A stretch of DNA of 64,000 nucleotides, taken from contig NZ_JADEXG010000010.1 of assembly GCF_015207255.1 (NCBI RefSeq), forward strand, positions 44,775 through 108,774, read 5' to 3'. This document shows positions 1-9,864 of the stretch, piece after piece (within the stretch, counting starts at the first letter, position 1; each line of letters begins with the position of its first letter). The translations under genes and the position numbers were made by a program. This DNA comes from Vasconcelosia minhoensis LEGE 07310 (GTDB taxonomy: Bacteria > Cyanobacteriota > Cyanobacteriia > Phormidesmidales > Phormidesmidaceae). The notes beneath the pieces were generated by a model. It did not search any database. It had not been told where the DNA came from and saw only the letters and a list, made by a program, of their open reading frames with translations.

Positions 1-668
1 CCGGCGAAACCGCTCTCGAAATTGTCGATCAGCTCATTCGCTCGGCCGCAGTGGAGATTATTGTGATCGACTCGGTCGCGGCGCTGGTGCCACGAGCCGA
101 AATTGAAGGCGAAATGGGAGACACTCACGTGGGGCTCCAGGCTCGATTGATGAGCCAAGCCCTGCGCAAAATTACCGGCAGCATTGGCAAGTCAGGCTGT
201 ACCGTCGTTTTTCTCAATCAGCTGCGGCTCAAGATTGGTGTGACCTACGGTAATCCTGAAACCACAACCGGTGGCAATGCGCTTAAATTCTACGCCTCTG
301 TACGCTTGGATGTGCGGCGGATTCAGACTCTAAAACGGGGAAATGAGGAGTTTGGGATTCGGGTTAAGGTCAAAGTCGCTAAGAATAAGGTCGCGCCTCC
401 GTTTCGCCTGGCCGAGTTTGACATTATCTTCGGTCAGGGGATTTCTAGACTAGGTTGCATTATTGATCTGGCTGAGCAAACGGGTGTCGTCCTTCGTCAA
501 GGGGCCTGGTATAGCTATGGTGGGGAAAACATCAGCCAGGGCCGAGATAACGCTATCCAGTATTTAGGCGAATGCCCACAGCTGGCCCATCAGCTGCAGC
601 AAGAAATCTGGCAGCGGCTCCAGCCAGCATCAGAGACTGCTGCTGAAACGTCTAGTCCCATAACCTAG
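1..668 (+). CDS. recA: RecA recombinase, C-terminal part (5' end outside window)
   Basis: RecA forms ATP-dependent filaments on single-stranded DNA, drives homologous strand exchange and activates LexA cleavage. The reading frame is open from base 3, so the gene starts before the window. The visible part begins in the ATPase core: [20 protein letters not shown] covers the Walker B strand and the following loop. [19 protein letters not shown] and [17 protein letters not shown] follow, covering the DNA-binding loop L2 region, and then a C-terminal domain ending in a polar tail. No intein or frameshift is visible in this part. The GTG at 51 is internal, not the start. The stop overlaps the convergent FHA gene by four bases (CTAG). 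The identification is very secure. Confidence 0.97.
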   Translation, partial: GETALEIVDQLIRSAAVEIIVIDSVAALVPRAEIEGEMGDTHVGLQARLMSQALRKITGSIGKSGCTVVFLNQLRLKIGVTYGNPETTTGGNALKFYASVRLDVRRIQTLKRGNEEFGIRVKVKVAKNKVAPPFRLAEFDIIFGQGISRLGCIIDLAEQTGVVLRQGAWYSYGGENISQGRDNAIQYLGECPQLAHQLQQEIWQRLQPASETAAETSSPIT

Positions 669-1306
669 TCAGGCCGTCTAGCTTCGGGCTGAGTCGGCGT
701 AGAATCAGCTCCGTAGGGGAGCTCTGCGATCGCACTCAGTGCGGTTTGACTCAAACTATTGCAGTGGCCCAATGTGACTGCTGCTTGAGGATCGTAGATG
801 AAAAAGCTAAAGGTAAGGCCGCCTAGCCGAACCCGGTCACCGTCCCGCAGCTTTGAAAATCGCGCTATCCGACTGCCGTTGACATATGTCCCATTTGTAC
901 TTTCCAGGTCAAAGAGGACAAATCCCTGCTGCGGCTGATACTGAACCACAGCGTGACAGCGTGACAGCCGCTTATCTGGAAAGACTAGGACGGATTGCCG
1001 CGGATCGCGACCAATGCTCCAAATCGACTGTGGCTGCATAAATGCCTGCGACTGGCCCGTCGGCCCGTTACTGACTAAGTACGCGCCGTTTTGAGTGATT
1101 ACGCCTTGGGCATAGGGGGCGACAGCCGGACCGGATGGCGCAGATAGGTCTGCTTCCTCAGCCCGGAGCAGCTCATCCAGAAAATCGCGATCGCGCTCGT
1201 AGAGTTTTGAGAAAATTTGAAATAATTCAAGTCGCTCCCGTAGCTTTTGCTCTTTAGAGTCTGGCAGAGCAGCTGCATAGGAAGCTAGAGCGCTTGGGTC
1301 GAGCAT
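665..1306 (-). CDS. FHA domain protein
   Basis: 213 residues. The C-terminal half carries a forkhead-associated domain, which binds phosphothreonine peptides. Seen in order are SIGRDP (about residue 97), [11 protein letters not shown], and [13 protein letters not shown], followed by a GDRVRLGG strand; these match the conserved GR, SRxH and NGT positions. The N-terminal 65 residues are charged and probably helical ([22 protein letters not shown]) and match no domain I can name. No kinase or transmembrane segment is fused. It probably acts as an adaptor for Ser/Thr kinase signalling, but partner and process are unknown. It is convergent with recA with overlapping stop codons. Its own upstream region is about 300 bases long, so it is probably monocistronic. 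Confidence 0.85.
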   Translation of the reverse strand: MLDPSALASYAAALPDSKEQKLRERLELFQIFSKLYERDRDFLDELLRAEEADLSAPSGPAVAPYAQGVITQNGAYLVSNGPTGQSQAFMQPQSIWSIGRDPRQSVLVFPDKRLSRCHAVVQYQPQQGFVLFDLESTNGTYVNGSRIARFSKLRDGDRVRLGGLTFSFFIYDPQAAVTLGHCNSLSQTALSAIAELPYGADSTPTQPEARRPD

Positions 1307-1624
1307 AAATGTAGGTGACGCAGCAGCTAAACGAACGACAAACTTATGAATCAGGCCACTCAGGTGCCAAAGTCAGGTGAAGATCCATTCAGCTCTAATT
1401 TTCCCAGATGCTTTTGGTCCACAGCTACAATCACCCTGGCTTTATCAAATCTCTAAGCTTTAGGTTTTCTGCTTCATATTGTAGCGAGTTGTCATAGCGG
1501 GCCGCAATCTATCAGGTGTCGGCCGGTAGGCTACTCTGCGTCGTTTACCGATAGAGATCTTTCGAGCAGCCTATCTTTGGGCTGTCCGAGGAAGTTTTGT
1601 TGGCGTGCGGTCTCGAAGCCGCGT
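1307..1624. other. Intergenic region, 318 bases, no feature seen
   Basis: This lies upstream of the FHA gene and downstream of the DUF1815 gene, both on the minus strand. I found no ORF with coding character, no tRNA and no strong hairpin. It should contain the promoter of the FHA gene near its left end, but no convincing -10/-35 pair stood out. Confidence 0.6.
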
Positions 1625-1966
1625 CTAAGCCGAAATCTGAGCCGCTTGGCTGTCGGCAGGCTTGACCTGATACTTGACTAGATTCGCAAGTTCTTGAAGC
1701 TGGCTGATGGCTTCAGCCCCTTCTAGCTTCATCAGCTCGCGGTCGTCCCGCATCTCCGTCCAGGTGATGCCGTAGTCAGATACCAAAAAGCGAATGAGAT
1801 GATCGTCTCCCAGACTAACCATAAAGGAAGCGCTGTTGAGCTGCCCCCCACAGGTGTAGCAGGACGCTAAATAGCCCCGATTTTCTAAAACAGTCGCCAG
1901 CGCTTTCAGGCTCAAGACCAGATCCCGAACGAACTGACGGTGTTGTTCTGCAAGTCTAGTAAACAT
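1625..1966 (-). CDS. DUF1815 family protein
   Basis: About 113 residues from the ATG at 1966. I prefer this start to the GTG at 1987 because a purine-rich GAGAGA lies just upstream and because the family usually begins MFxRLAxQH. The protein is soluble, with no signal peptide. Conserved-looking blocks are GYLASCYTCGGQLNSASF, with a CxxC pair, then HLIRFLVSDYGITWTEMRDD and a helical C-terminus, EAISQLQELANLVKYQ. This matches the cyanobacterial DUF1815 family as I know it; its function is not established. The CxxC could bind metal or be redox-active, which is inference. No operon partner is obvious. Confidence 0.85.
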   Translation of the reverse strand: MFTRLAEQHRQFVRDLVLSLKALATVLENRGYLASCYTCGGQLNSASFMVSLGDDHLIRFLVSDYGITWTEMRDDRELMKLEGAEAISQLQELANLVKYQVKPADSQAAQISA

Positions 1967-2072
1967 ACGGCGTTTCTCTCTCACCACATTCCATAATAGG
2001 CGACATTTTAAGATTTACTTAATAAAGTTTGACAGATAAATGTGCTTTTGCCAAAAAATGGCTATTTTGGGG

Positions 2073-2282
2073 CTACCTATATTGATTCCAGTTAGCCAGC
2101 TCGGACAAACTAGTATGGCCAAATTCAAACCGCGCTCTAACCGCAGCCGGGGTGAAGCAATTCCATCTAGGACGGCGCTCTGGACAGGAACGGCAGCAGC
2201 AGCCCTGGGCTAACACCCAAGTCAAAAACCCATAGTCCAGCAAACAGCCGCTATTAGGCAAACTGCTAAGATGCAAAGCCAT
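2073..2282 (-). CDS. Small cysteine-rich hypothetical protein
   Basis: 69 residues from an ATG. The notable feature is a cysteine cluster, GCCCRSCPER, around residues 27-36, preceded by a hydrophobic stretch (LLDYGFLTWVLAQ). I do not recognise a named family. The CCCxxC arrangement suggests metal or Fe-S binding, but this is inference. The ribosome-binding site is weak. The ORF lies between two genuine small cyanobacterial genes on the same strand, which favours it being real, but its length alone would not support it. Confidence 0.4.
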   Translation of the reverse strand: MALHLSSLPNSGCLLDYGFLTWVLAQGCCCRSCPERRPRWNCFTPAAVRARFEFGHTSLSELANWNQYR

Positions 2283-2388
2283 AGGCCAGCAGAAACTTAC
2301 TCCGTTCTAGCGCAGAAGGCGGAAATTGACAGATTTATCTAGGCTATTGCCAAAATCATCACAAAAATTAGTAATTGGCGGGCAAAAC

Positions 2389-2604
2389 CTAACCCGAAAT
2401 TTCCCACCAGCCAAAGCCGGGACCAATAAAGCGCACCGTTAGCCAAATCCCAACCATTAAAATAATCCCAACCCAAGCGCCTAACGTCGTCCATCGGCTG
2501 AATTGAGTGGCCTGAGCTTTCGTGATCGGCAGCCAAGGCAAAATTGTCTCAGGCTTGCCGTACTCTTCTCCTAGGGCTTCGCGGCGGCGTTTGGCTTCTC
2601 CCAT
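2389..2604 (-). CDS. DUF2839 family small membrane protein
   Basis: 71 residues. It begins MGEAKRRREALGEEYGKPE and continues ILPWLPITKAQATQFSRWTT. One transmembrane helix follows (about residues 43-61), then the aromatic tail RFIGPGFGWWEI. This layout (charged N-terminus, ILPWLPITK block, single helix, GPxFGWW) matches the cyanobacterial DUF2839 family, whose function is unknown. It probably sits in the thylakoid or plasma membrane with its N-terminus in the cytoplasm. An overlapping ORF at 2339-2536 in another frame is a shadow of this gene. Confidence 0.82.
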   Translation of the reverse strand: MGEAKRRREALGEEYGKPETILPWLPITKAQATQFSRWTTLGAWVGIILMVGIWLTVRFIGPGFGWWEISG

Positions 2605-2638
2605 GAGTTAGCGGTGATTGGGTGAACAGCTAAGCCCA

Positions 2639-4168
2639 TCATAGCGCTTCTTCCGCGGGTAACCACTCCATGTCGATATAGCTACTGCGAGCAGCGGGAC
2701 TTAGCGCCATTAGCACCTGAGCCCCATAGCTGCGGTGGTTGACTCGGTTATCCAGCAGGGCGACAATTCCCTGGCGGGTGCGGACAGGCGCGATCGCGCG
2801 CTGTAGCTGGCTCAGCGCTTCAGGTAGCAAATATAGCTTAAACCAGTCTTGCCGCCGTCGCTTGTGGGCAGCTACCCGACCTGCGACCAGCGGATTTTCC
2901 AACGAGGGGATAGGCAGCGTTGCAATAATCAGGAGTCCAGGCGGGCAGAGTTGGGATTGCTGCTGCTGCCAGAAATCCCAACCGGTAATCAAAATGCCAC
3001 TCGTCGGCGGCGCTTTTTCGACCTGTACCCGTGAGCCATATTCAGCGGCGAGGATGGCCCCCACCTGGGCTTTGAGCGGGACATCGCCGATAATCACCAC
3101 AGTGAGCTCCGTCGCTCCAGCTCGAGCGCCCAGCAAAGCCCGAATTTGCTGTAGCAAGGCAACCTGAAAATGACTGGTGTTCGGCATGGGTAGCCGATCC
3201 GGCAGATAGAGCTGAATCATATCGTGGTGTCGATCGGGGGCAAACTTGAGGCAGGTCATGTCGCTCAGTCCCAGCCGGGCTCGATAGACGCTAGCCTTAT
3301 CATCTAGACCTAGGGCTGCACCCATTAACACGACCGGCTGCTGTGTCCAGATTGGCGATAGCGTCGCGCTAATATCGGCTGGACTACAGTGCAGCTCAAT
3401 ACTGCCCCGCTCCCGATTAAGACGGCTCCAGGCAAGCCTTTCAGGACTCCGAAAGCGCTGCCAAAACCGCTGCCAGGTAATCGGCAGAATCGGCTCTTGA
3501 GCATAGCCGTTCAATAGCGTTTGATAGAGTTCTATCAGCAGCGCCTGCTCAGGCTCTCCGATTAGATAGCAGTTGTAGGGATTGATCGGATGCTGAAACA
3601 GCGCATGGGTCAAACGCACCCTGAGGTCACGAATCCAGCCGCTCTGGCTGGGATAGGCTAGCATCAAATGCTCCCAGTCAGAGGCTCGCAGCGATACGGT
3701 TAGCTCAGTCTGGACCCAGCTCTCGAGGTCATCGGCGCGGTCGATCAGGGTCGGCAAGTGATTCGGAAACGCTGTCTGCTGCGTCAGCCGATCCCTCAGC
3801 CAGGCTTGCGGAGAAGTCAACAATAAGCCCCGAAAGTCGCCTCCTGGCCAGCGATCCCCGACCTGAATTGGCTTGATCAGCGGCATGGCCTGCTGCAAAC
3901 TGGGAATGGCCTGTCGCAGTATCTGCGACTGTAGCGGCTGCGGTAAAACCACTATGGCTGGTTCAGGCCAGAGCAGCGCCGGCGTCAGGTAGCTGAGGCG
4001 GTAACTGCCGTCGTAGGCCGAAGCCCCACCCGTTTGAATGAGGGCGCTTCTGCCGAGGCGCAGGGCTCTGGCTACGAGACGAGCCATCGTTAGATGGTGG
4101 GGCCACGGCCTTTGGCCCTGATCTCGCAGAAACGCCCGTAGTCGCTGGTGTACTTCCGCCTCAATCAC
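2639..4168 (-). CDS. DinG/XPD-like helicase-fold protein, catalytic motifs degenerate
   Basis: 509 residues. The layout resembles the cyanobacterial DinG-like superfamily 2 helicases: LTPALLW after motif I, a TLIDRADDLESW block where DEAH/DExx is expected (141-151), and a C-terminal block LPEALSQLQRAIAPVRTRQG (about 449-468) followed by VALLDNRV, where motif VI normally lies. Key residues are missing. The motif I position reads TGGASAYDGSY with no GKT. The DEAH position reads DRAD. The motif VI QGxGRxxR reads RAIAPVR. Family placement is from overall pattern; loss of ATPase activity is inference. It could be a structural or DNA-binding relative of DinG. It is divergent from tyrA, so the 200-base gap holds both promoters. 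Confidence 0.65.
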   Translation of the reverse strand: MIEAEVHQRLRAFLRDQGQRPWPHHLTMARLVARALRLGRSALIQTGGASAYDGSYRLSYLTPALLWPEPAIVVLPQPLQSQILRQAIPSLQQAMPLIKPIQVGDRWPGGDFRGLLLTSPQAWLRDRLTQQTAFPNHLPTLIDRADDLESWVQTELTVSLRASDWEHLMLAYPSQSGWIRDLRVRLTHALFQHPINPYNCYLIGEPEQALLIELYQTLLNGYAQEPILPITWQRFWQRFRSPERLAWSRLNRERGSIELHCSPADISATLSPIWTQQPVVLMGAALGLDDKASVYRARLGLSDMTCLKFAPDRHHDMIQLYLPDRLPMPNTSHFQVALLQQIRALLGARAGATELTVVIIGDVPLKAQVGAILAAEYGSRVQVEKAPPTSGILITGWDFWQQQQSQLCPPGLLIIATLPIPSLENPLVAGRVAAHKRRRQDWFKLYLLPEALSQLQRAIAPVRTRQGIVALLDNRVNHRSYGAQVLMALSPAARSSYIDMEWLPAEEAL

Positions 4169-4371
4169 AGATCGCTAGCTGTCTTTAATCTGAGTAATGG
4201 TCTCAATTGTGACATATCTAATTTGGATTCCTGGGCGGGACACAGAACCTCTAGATTGGGCTGAGACTCTGACAGAATGACATTCTAGTCAATTTTTGAG
4301 GGGCAGGCTGATTGCCTCAGAGGCCGGTACTTTCAGAGAAACGATACCCATCGGGAGAACCAGATCCAAAT

Positions 4372-5211
4372 ATGAAGATTGGAATTGTCGGGTTAGGGCT
4401 GATTGGTGGCTGCTTGGGCTTAGATCTACGTCAGTTGGGGCATACCGTATTAGGGGTGGCGCGGCGGCCAGAAACCTGTTCTGAGGCGCTCCGACGGGGG
4501 ATCGTGGACCGAGCCACCTCGGAGCTAGCGCTGCTGGAACTGGCAGAAGTTGTGTTTATCTGCACGCCGATTGCCGCTATTGTACCCACTGTGAAGGCTC
4601 TAGCGGCGGTTCTACCGGCCTCAGCGGTGATCACCGACGTCGGCTCGGTTAAAACTGCTATCGCTGTCCCAGCGGCCCAGCTGTGGCCAAACTTTGTCGG
4701 CGGTCACCCAATGAGCGGTAAAAGCGAGGCCGGGCTGGCCGCCGCTGAAGCCGGTATCTTTAGCTGCCGCCCCTATGTTTTAACCCCGCTAGCGGAGACG
4801 CCCCCGGCGGCTGTTGCGCTGGTAGCCGACTTAGCCGAACAGCTCCGCTCCGAGCTCTGCTGCTGTTCGCCGTTGGCCCACGATCGCGCCGTTGCCTGGA
4901 TATCTCATCTGCCTGTGATGGTCAGCGCCGGGCTGATCCAGGCCTGCCTGAACGAACCCGACCCAACCATTGCGCATCTGGCGCAGCGACTCGCCAGTTC
5001 GGGCTTTCGCGATACCAGCCGAGTGGGGGGCGGTAATCCAGAGCTAGGGATGATGATGGCCCGCTACAATCGAGAGCCGCTGCTGCGATCGCTCTACCAT
5101 TACCAAGCCGCTATCGGCCAGCTGATTCAGCAGATTGAAAACGAAGACTGGCAGGCGTTAGCCACCCAGCTAGCAGCCGCGGCGGCGGCACGGCAGGACT
5201 TTGTCGATTAG
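4372..5211 (+). CDS. tyrA: Prephenate/arogenate dehydrogenase
   Basis: 279 residues from the ATG at 4372. The open frame extends upstream to 4312, but the dinucleotide-binding motif starts exactly here: MKIGIVGLGLIGGCLGLDLR (GxGxxG). The enzyme oxidatively decarboxylates prephenate or arogenate using NAD(P) in tyrosine biosynthesis. VGGHPMSGKSEAG carries the conserved histidine and HPM block, and the C-terminal half is the all-helical dimerisation domain. Cyanobacterial enzymes usually prefer arogenate and NADP; the sequence alone does not settle which. There is no fused chorismate mutase or ACT domain. The stop overlaps the convergent histidine kinase by four bases. Confidence 0.92.
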   Translation: MKIGIVGLGLIGGCLGLDLRQLGHTVLGVARRPETCSEALRRGIVDRATSELALLELAEVVFICTPIAAIVPTVKALAAVLPASAVITDVGSVKTAIAVPAAQLWPNFVGGHPMSGKSEAGLAAAEAGIFSCRPYVLTPLAETPPAAVALVADLAEQLRSELCCCSPLAHDRAVAWISHLPVMVSAGLIQACLNEPDPTIAHLAQRLASSGFRDTSRVGGGNPELGMMMARYNREPLLRSLYHYQAAIGQLIQQIENEDWQALATQLAAAAAARQDFVD

Positions 5212-7025
5212 TCGATGGCCTCTTGACTGATCGCTAACACCGGTTCCTGATAGAGGATCGCCGTAAAGATAACGGTTGATCCCAGCCCTTCGCCCATGCT
5301 AATAAACTGGACTTTCCCACCCATCGCTTCTACCAGGCGCTGCGAAATGGCCAGTCCGAGCCCGGTCCCCCCGTACTGGCGAGTGCGCTCGCTGTCTACC
5401 TGGCTGAAGGTCTGAAACAGACGATCCTGCTTTTCCAGAGAAACGCCAATGCCGGTATCCGCGACGCTAATTTTGACCATTCCCGGCCAGGACTGATCGT
5501 CAAAATCAACCGGCTGTGGATTGATTTCAGCCCCGATGGAAACGCCGCCCTCGCTGGTAAACTTAATGGCGTTGCCGACCAGGTTGAGAATGACCTGGAG
5601 CAGCCGCTGGTAGTTGCCATATAGTTTAAGATCATCGCGCGTCTGCGGCAGGTCGATATTCAGGAAAAGTCCCCTCTGCTCCGCCTGCGATCGCATGAAG
5701 CCATCAACCTCGGTCAGCAGCTCTCTCAGGCTCACGGCGCTCTTATCCAGCTCCATCTTACCCGCTTCAATTTTGGCAATATCTAGGACATCGTTGATCA
5801 GGTTGAGCAAGTGCAGAGCTGACTTGTGGGCCTCTTGAATAAATTCCTCTTGCTCTTCAGGATCGTCTGCCATCCCGTCGAGGACTAGCCTTAGGAAGCC
5901 GATCATGCCGTTGAGCGGCGTTCTAAGCTCGTGGGAGGTGTTGGCGAGAAAATCGCTCTTAAGCCGAGAGGCTTCTTCCGCCTGTCGTTTAGCCGCTTCC
6001 AATTCATCGTGCTTCCGGCGCAGCTCTTCGTTAGTGCCCTCGAGCTGCTCATTGGTGCACTGGAGTTTTAGTGTTAGCTCATCTCGGGCGTTGAATAGTT
6101 TGGCGTGGGCAATAGCCGTCCCCACCTGGTCGGTGAGCTCTGTAATCAGCTCAATTTCTAGCGGCGTCCAGGAGCGCTTTGGACGCTGCTGGAGCAACAA
6201 AATGCTGTTGGGTTCGTTCTGATAGCAGGTCGCGACCGTCAACACGGTGTAGGGTGAACCCTCTTCTGAGTGGTCAAAGTCAGACATGACCGGGGCTAGG
6301 GTCTGGAGCGTCTGCTGAAAATCCGGTTTTTGATTCAGATCAAAGGTTTTGCCCAGACAGGGATGTAGTCCTGACGGATGGTATTCGGCGACAACGAGGA
6401 GCGTCTGCATCTCTTGAGAGTAATCACAAACTAAACAGCGGTCTAGATTGAGTAGTTTCCCCAAGACTTCTACGGTCTGCTGCCAAATCGTTTCTAGATG
6501 AAGGGTTTTGCGGATATCTGCGGCAATCTGAGTGAGTAAGGCGTGGTAGCTGCTACCCGGAGCTTCCAGCCGTTCTAAATTCGCTAGCATCCCAGTGGTA
6601 ATGGGCTGTGGCTGTAGCGATATTAGCTGATAGCCGATGCCAATTACCCCGGCTACCAACCCCGACTCATCGGGTAGGGGGCTCAGCGTAAAGTCAAAGC
6701 TCACGGGATGGTGATCGCAGCGCAGCACGCATTGAAACTGCTCTGGTTCCTGTGTTTGTAGCACTCGGTCAACTCGCTTGAGATAGGCTTCGAGCGAAAC
6801 CGGTCCGACCAGGACTTCGACCGGCTGCCCTACATAGTCCCTAATCGGCAGACCGGCTGCTTCGGCCTGGGGCCAACACAGCGATAAAATTTGGCCCTGA
6901 ATATCGTGAGTGACTTCAAGGGCGGCTGAAGCGCAGCGCCGACCCATCGCTGAGGGCACCGGAGAGACGTCATCCGGCGCTGTGATTGCGTTTGAAAATG
7001 AAGACGAGCTAGCGGGCCGAGGCAT
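5208..7025 (-). CDS. PAS-GAF hybrid sensor histidine kinase (soluble)
   Basis: 605 residues with no transmembrane segment, so probably a cytoplasmic sensor. The order is a PAS-like region (about 38-135), a GAF domain (about 165-310), a coiled-coil linker rich in Glu/Lys (315-355), HisKA with the phospho-acceptor in SHELRTPLNG (His365), and a HATPase domain. The HATPase domain shows the N box (NLVGNAIKFT, Asn485), G1 (DTGIG, 523-527) and G2 (GGTGLGLAIS, 552-561). The GAF domain has a Cys pair (CLVC, 197-200), but I cannot show that it binds a bilin. No receiver domain is fused and no response regulator is adjacent, so the partner is encoded elsewhere. Confidence 0.9.
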   Translation of the reverse strand: MPRPASSSSFSNAITAPDDVSPVPSAMGRRCASAALEVTHDIQGQILSLCWPQAEAAGLPIRDYVGQPVEVLVGPVSLEAYLKRVDRVLQTQEPEQFQCVLRCDHHPVSFDFTLSPLPDESGLVAGVIGIGYQLISLQPQPITTGMLANLERLEAPGSSYHALLTQIAADIRKTLHLETIWQQTVEVLGKLLNLDRCLVCDYSQEMQTLLVVAEYHPSGLHPCLGKTFDLNQKPDFQQTLQTLAPVMSDFDHSEEGSPYTVLTVATCYQNEPNSILLLQQRPKRSWTPLEIELITELTDQVGTAIAHAKLFNARDELTLKLQCTNEQLEGTNEELRRKHDELEAAKRQAEEASRLKSDFLANTSHELRTPLNGMIGFLRLVLDGMADDPEEQEEFIQEAHKSALHLLNLINDVLDIAKIEAGKMELDKSAVSLRELLTEVDGFMRSQAEQRGLFLNIDLPQTRDDLKLYGNYQRLLQVILNLVGNAIKFTSEGGVSIGAEINPQPVDFDDQSWPGMVKISVADTGIGVSLEKQDRLFQTFSQVDSERTRQYGGTGLGLAISQRLVEAMGGKVQFISMGEGLGSTVIFTAILYQEPVLAISQEAID

Positions 7026-7293
7026 TACATCTTAAAATTCTGAACGTTCTGAGCCTGGCTGCATAGGCTAGGCCAAAGGGTCCCTTGCTTAAGTCACCCT
7101 AAACTGTCTCTAAATCGCTTCTGAGCCGCCAGGATAGCCTTAGGAATGAGTTTGATAATTAAGCGTAAGCAGATTACTTCAGTGTAAGCTGCTTAGCCTG
7201 TCGTGTCATTCCACCGGAAACGGTTCTGGGGGGATAGAGAGCTTGCGGAAATGAGCGAGTATTATTATTTAGATATCCCGTTTAAGAGCCGAT

Positions 7294-7512
7294 TCAATCA
7301 TTCCATTCGCCTTTAGGCGGTACCGGCGGATTGGGATGGAAGGGCCGGGACAGGTCATCTTCACGCCGGGTGCCGGTTTGGAGCCACTGCCGCAGCGCGA
7401 TTTCAATCACTTTACTGGGATCGCTGGTCAGCCGGCCAACCTGGTCCATCAGCTCAGGGTCAAGCCGCACCGAAATTTCTACCTTGTCAGGATTGTCAGC
7501 AGGAGTTGTCAT
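7294..7512 (-). CDS. Small ribbon-helix-helix-like protein
   Basis: About 72 residues from the ATG at 7512; an in-frame upstream extension to 7554 lacks support. VEISVRLDPELMDQVGRL followed by PSKVIEIALRQWLQ is the strand-helix-helix pattern of MetJ/Arc-type DNA-binding proteins, often antitoxins or copy-control repressors. The C-terminal tail is polar (RPFHPNPPVPPKGEW) and could be a partner-binding segment. No toxin ORF is adjacent on the same strand, so a toxin-antitoxin role is not supported. The family assignment is a pattern judgement only. Confidence 0.6.
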   Translation of the reverse strand: MTTPADNPDKVEISVRLDPELMDQVGRLTSDPSKVIEIALRQWLQTGTRREDDLSRPFHPNPPVPPKGEWND

Positions 7513-7776
7513 AGCGGGGTTAAAGATATATCCCAAAGTAAACCGTGTCTTCAACCGAATTGTCCTATTGAGTCGTCAACTTTTCAGTCGATGGACTTGT
7601 AGATTGGGCAAGTCATCCAATCAGATGGCAAGATGGGGCCAAGTGGCAAGACGGGGGCAGGCTAGCTGGGCCAGCCCGATTTGTAGATTACTCACCTTAC
7701 CGTAAGCCAAGCCTTAAAATAAGTTAAGATTTCGCCCCCAGTCATTCCGCTTACAAATTTTTAGAGTCTGAAGTTT

Positions 7777-9582
7777 ATGACCGACGCTGCTGTTGCCCGG
7801 ATTCGCAATTTTTCAATCATTGCCCATATTGACCACGGTAAATCGACCCTGGCCGATCGGCTGCTTCAGCAAACCGGCACCGTCAGCGATCGCGACATGA
7901 AGGCTCAGTTTCTCGACTCTATGGATCTAGAGCGAGAGCGGGGGATCACGATCAAGCTCCAGGCGGCCCGGATGAACTATCGCGCCCAGGACGGTCAGGA
8001 ATATGTGCTAAACCTGATCGACACCCCGGGGCACGTGGATTTTTCCTACGAGGTTTCGCGATCGCTCGCGGCTTGCGAAGGGGCGCTGCTCGTGGTCGAT
8101 GCCTCCCAGGGCGTCGAAGCCCAAACTTTGGCCAACGTCTACTTGGCCCTGGAGCACGACCTAGAAATTATTCCTGTCTTGAACAAGGTTGATCTGCCCG
8201 GAGCTGAGCCAGACCGGGTCAAGCAGGAAATTGAAGAAATCATTGGGCTGGACTGTAGTCAAGCCATCCTAGCCTCGGCCAAAGAGGGGATTGGGATCAA
8301 TGAGATCTTAGAGTCGATTGTCCTTTTGGTGCCGCCGCCGCCCGACCAGACTCGCCAACCGCTGCGGGCGCTGATCTTCGATAGCTACTACGACAGCTAT
8401 CGCGGCGTGATCGTCTATTTTCGGGTGATGGATGGCGCCGTTCGGCGAAAAGACCGGGTACGGCTGATGGCCTCGGGCAAAGAATATGAAATTGACGAAC
8501 TCGGCGTGCTCTCGCCGCAGCAGGTTGAGGTGGAAGAACTCCACGCCGGTGAGGTCGGCTATTTCGCCGCCTCGATTAAGTCAGTAGAAGACGCCCGGGT
8601 CGGAGACACGATTACGCTGGTCAAAGAACCGGCCGAGAAGCCTTTGCCGGGCTACGTTGAGGCTAAGCCAATGGTCTTCTGCGGCCTCTTCCCGACCGAT
8701 TCGGAGCAGTATGAAGACCTGCGGGAAGCGCTTGACAAGCTGCGGCTGAACGATGCGGCGCTCCAGTATGAGCCAGAGACCTCTAGCGCCATGGGGTTTG
8801 GCTTTCGCTGTGGGTTTCTAGGACTGCTGCATATGGAAATCGTGCAGGAGCGGCTAGAGCGCGAATATAACTTAGATCTGATTACGACGGCACCGTCGGT
8901 TGTCTATCAGGTGACGACGATCAAGGGTGAGGTGTTAGAGATCGACAATCCCTGCGAGCTTCCCGATCCCCAATATCGCGAAAAAATTGAGGAGCCCTAC
9001 GTCCGCGTCGATATTATCACGCCAGAGGAGTTTGTCGGACCGCTGATGGAGCTATGTCAGACCCGTCGCGGCGAATTTGCCAACATGAAATACCTGACGC
9101 CGGGGCGGACCACGCTGATCTACGAGCTGCCTCTAGCCGAAATCGTCACCGACTTTTTTGATCAGATGAAGTCCCGGACCCGCGGCTATGCCAGCATGGA
9201 ATATCAGCTGATCGGCTATCGGCCCAATCCGCTAGTCCGGCTAGATATTATGATCCATGGCGACCCGGTCGATCCGCTGGCGACCATCGTGCATCGGGAC
9301 AAGGCCTATTACGTCGGCAAAGCGCTGACTGAAAAGCTCAAGGAGCTGATTCCCCGACATCAGTTTAAAATTCCTGTGCAAGCCGCAATCGGCAGCCGCG
9401 TCGTCGCCAGCGAGAGTATCCCGGCGCTGCGTAAGGATGTCCTGGCAAAATGCTACGGTGGCGATATTTCCCGTAAGAAAAAGCTGCTCCAAAAGCAGGC
9501 GAAAGGGAAGAAGCGGCTAAAATCAATCGGCACGGTCGATGTTCCCCAGGAAGCTTTTATGGCCGTTTTGAAGTTACAGTAA
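7777..9582 (+). CDS. lepA: Elongation factor 4 (LepA)
   Basis: 601 residues, the usual LepA length. This translational GTPase acts on stalled or mistranslocated ribosomes. GTPase motifs are G1 AHIDHGKST (16-24), G2 within RERGITIK, G3 DTPGH, and G4 NKVD. Domain II, the EF-G-like domains III and V, and the LepA-specific C-terminal domain ([19 protein letters not shown], and [20 protein letters not shown] near the end) follow. The start ATG at 7777 directly precedes the GTPase domain. The gene stands alone with about 260 bases of upstream non-coding DNA. Confidence 0.97.
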   Translation: MTDAAVARIRNFSIIAHIDHGKSTLADRLLQQTGTVSDRDMKAQFLDSMDLERERGITIKLQAARMNYRAQDGQEYVLNLIDTPGHVDFSYEVSRSLAACEGALLVVDASQGVEAQTLANVYLALEHDLEIIPVLNKVDLPGAEPDRVKQEIEEIIGLDCSQAILASAKEGIGINEILESIVLLVPPPPDQTRQPLRALIFDSYYDSYRGVIVYFRVMDGAVRRKDRVRLMASGKEYEIDELGVLSPQQVEVEELHAGEVGYFAASIKSVEDARVGDTITLVKEPAEKPLPGYVEAKPMVFCGLFPTDSEQYEDLREALDKLRLNDAALQYEPETSSAMGFGFRCGFLGLLHMEIVQERLEREYNLDLITTAPSVVYQVTTIKGEVLEIDNPCELPDPQYREKIEEPYVRVDIITPEEFVGPLMELCQTRRGEFANMKYLTPGRTTLIYELPLAEIVTDFFDQMKSRTRGYASMEYQLIGYRPNPLVRLDIMIHGDPVDPLATIVHRDKAYYVGKALTEKLKELIPRHQFKIPVQAAIGSRVVASESIPALRKDVLAKCYGGDISRKKKLLQKQAKGKKRLKSIGTVDVPQEAFMAVLKLQ

Positions 9583-9864
9583 GGCGCGATCGCGCTTGTC
9601 CAAAATAGCGGTTCAAAATCTAATAGCTGCTCCGTAGGGTTGCTGACAGTCCTGTTTCCGTAAAATTTGTTCGATAGCGAACCCTTTACGCAGAATTGAA
9701 TTTTTAGTAAAACTGTTTTGACGAGGCCTGGCCAGGCTGGGGAACCTTGTTACATTTCTAAGCAAGCTCTAAACTGGCACTCACTGCTGAGCGGCTACCT
9801 GCTCAACTTAAGCTCCGATAAGGGCTGAACTTTTTCCAGAGGACCTCATTAAAGTGCAGAATTT

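Noticed and set aside
2339..2536. 65-codon minus-strand ORF overlapping the DUF2839 gene
   Set aside because: The overlapping frame 2389-2604 matches a known cyanobacterial family, and this one does not.
7294..7512. Antitoxin of a toxin-antitoxin pair
   Set aside because: No toxin-like ORF adjoins it on the same strand; only the ribbon-helix-helix pattern is supported.
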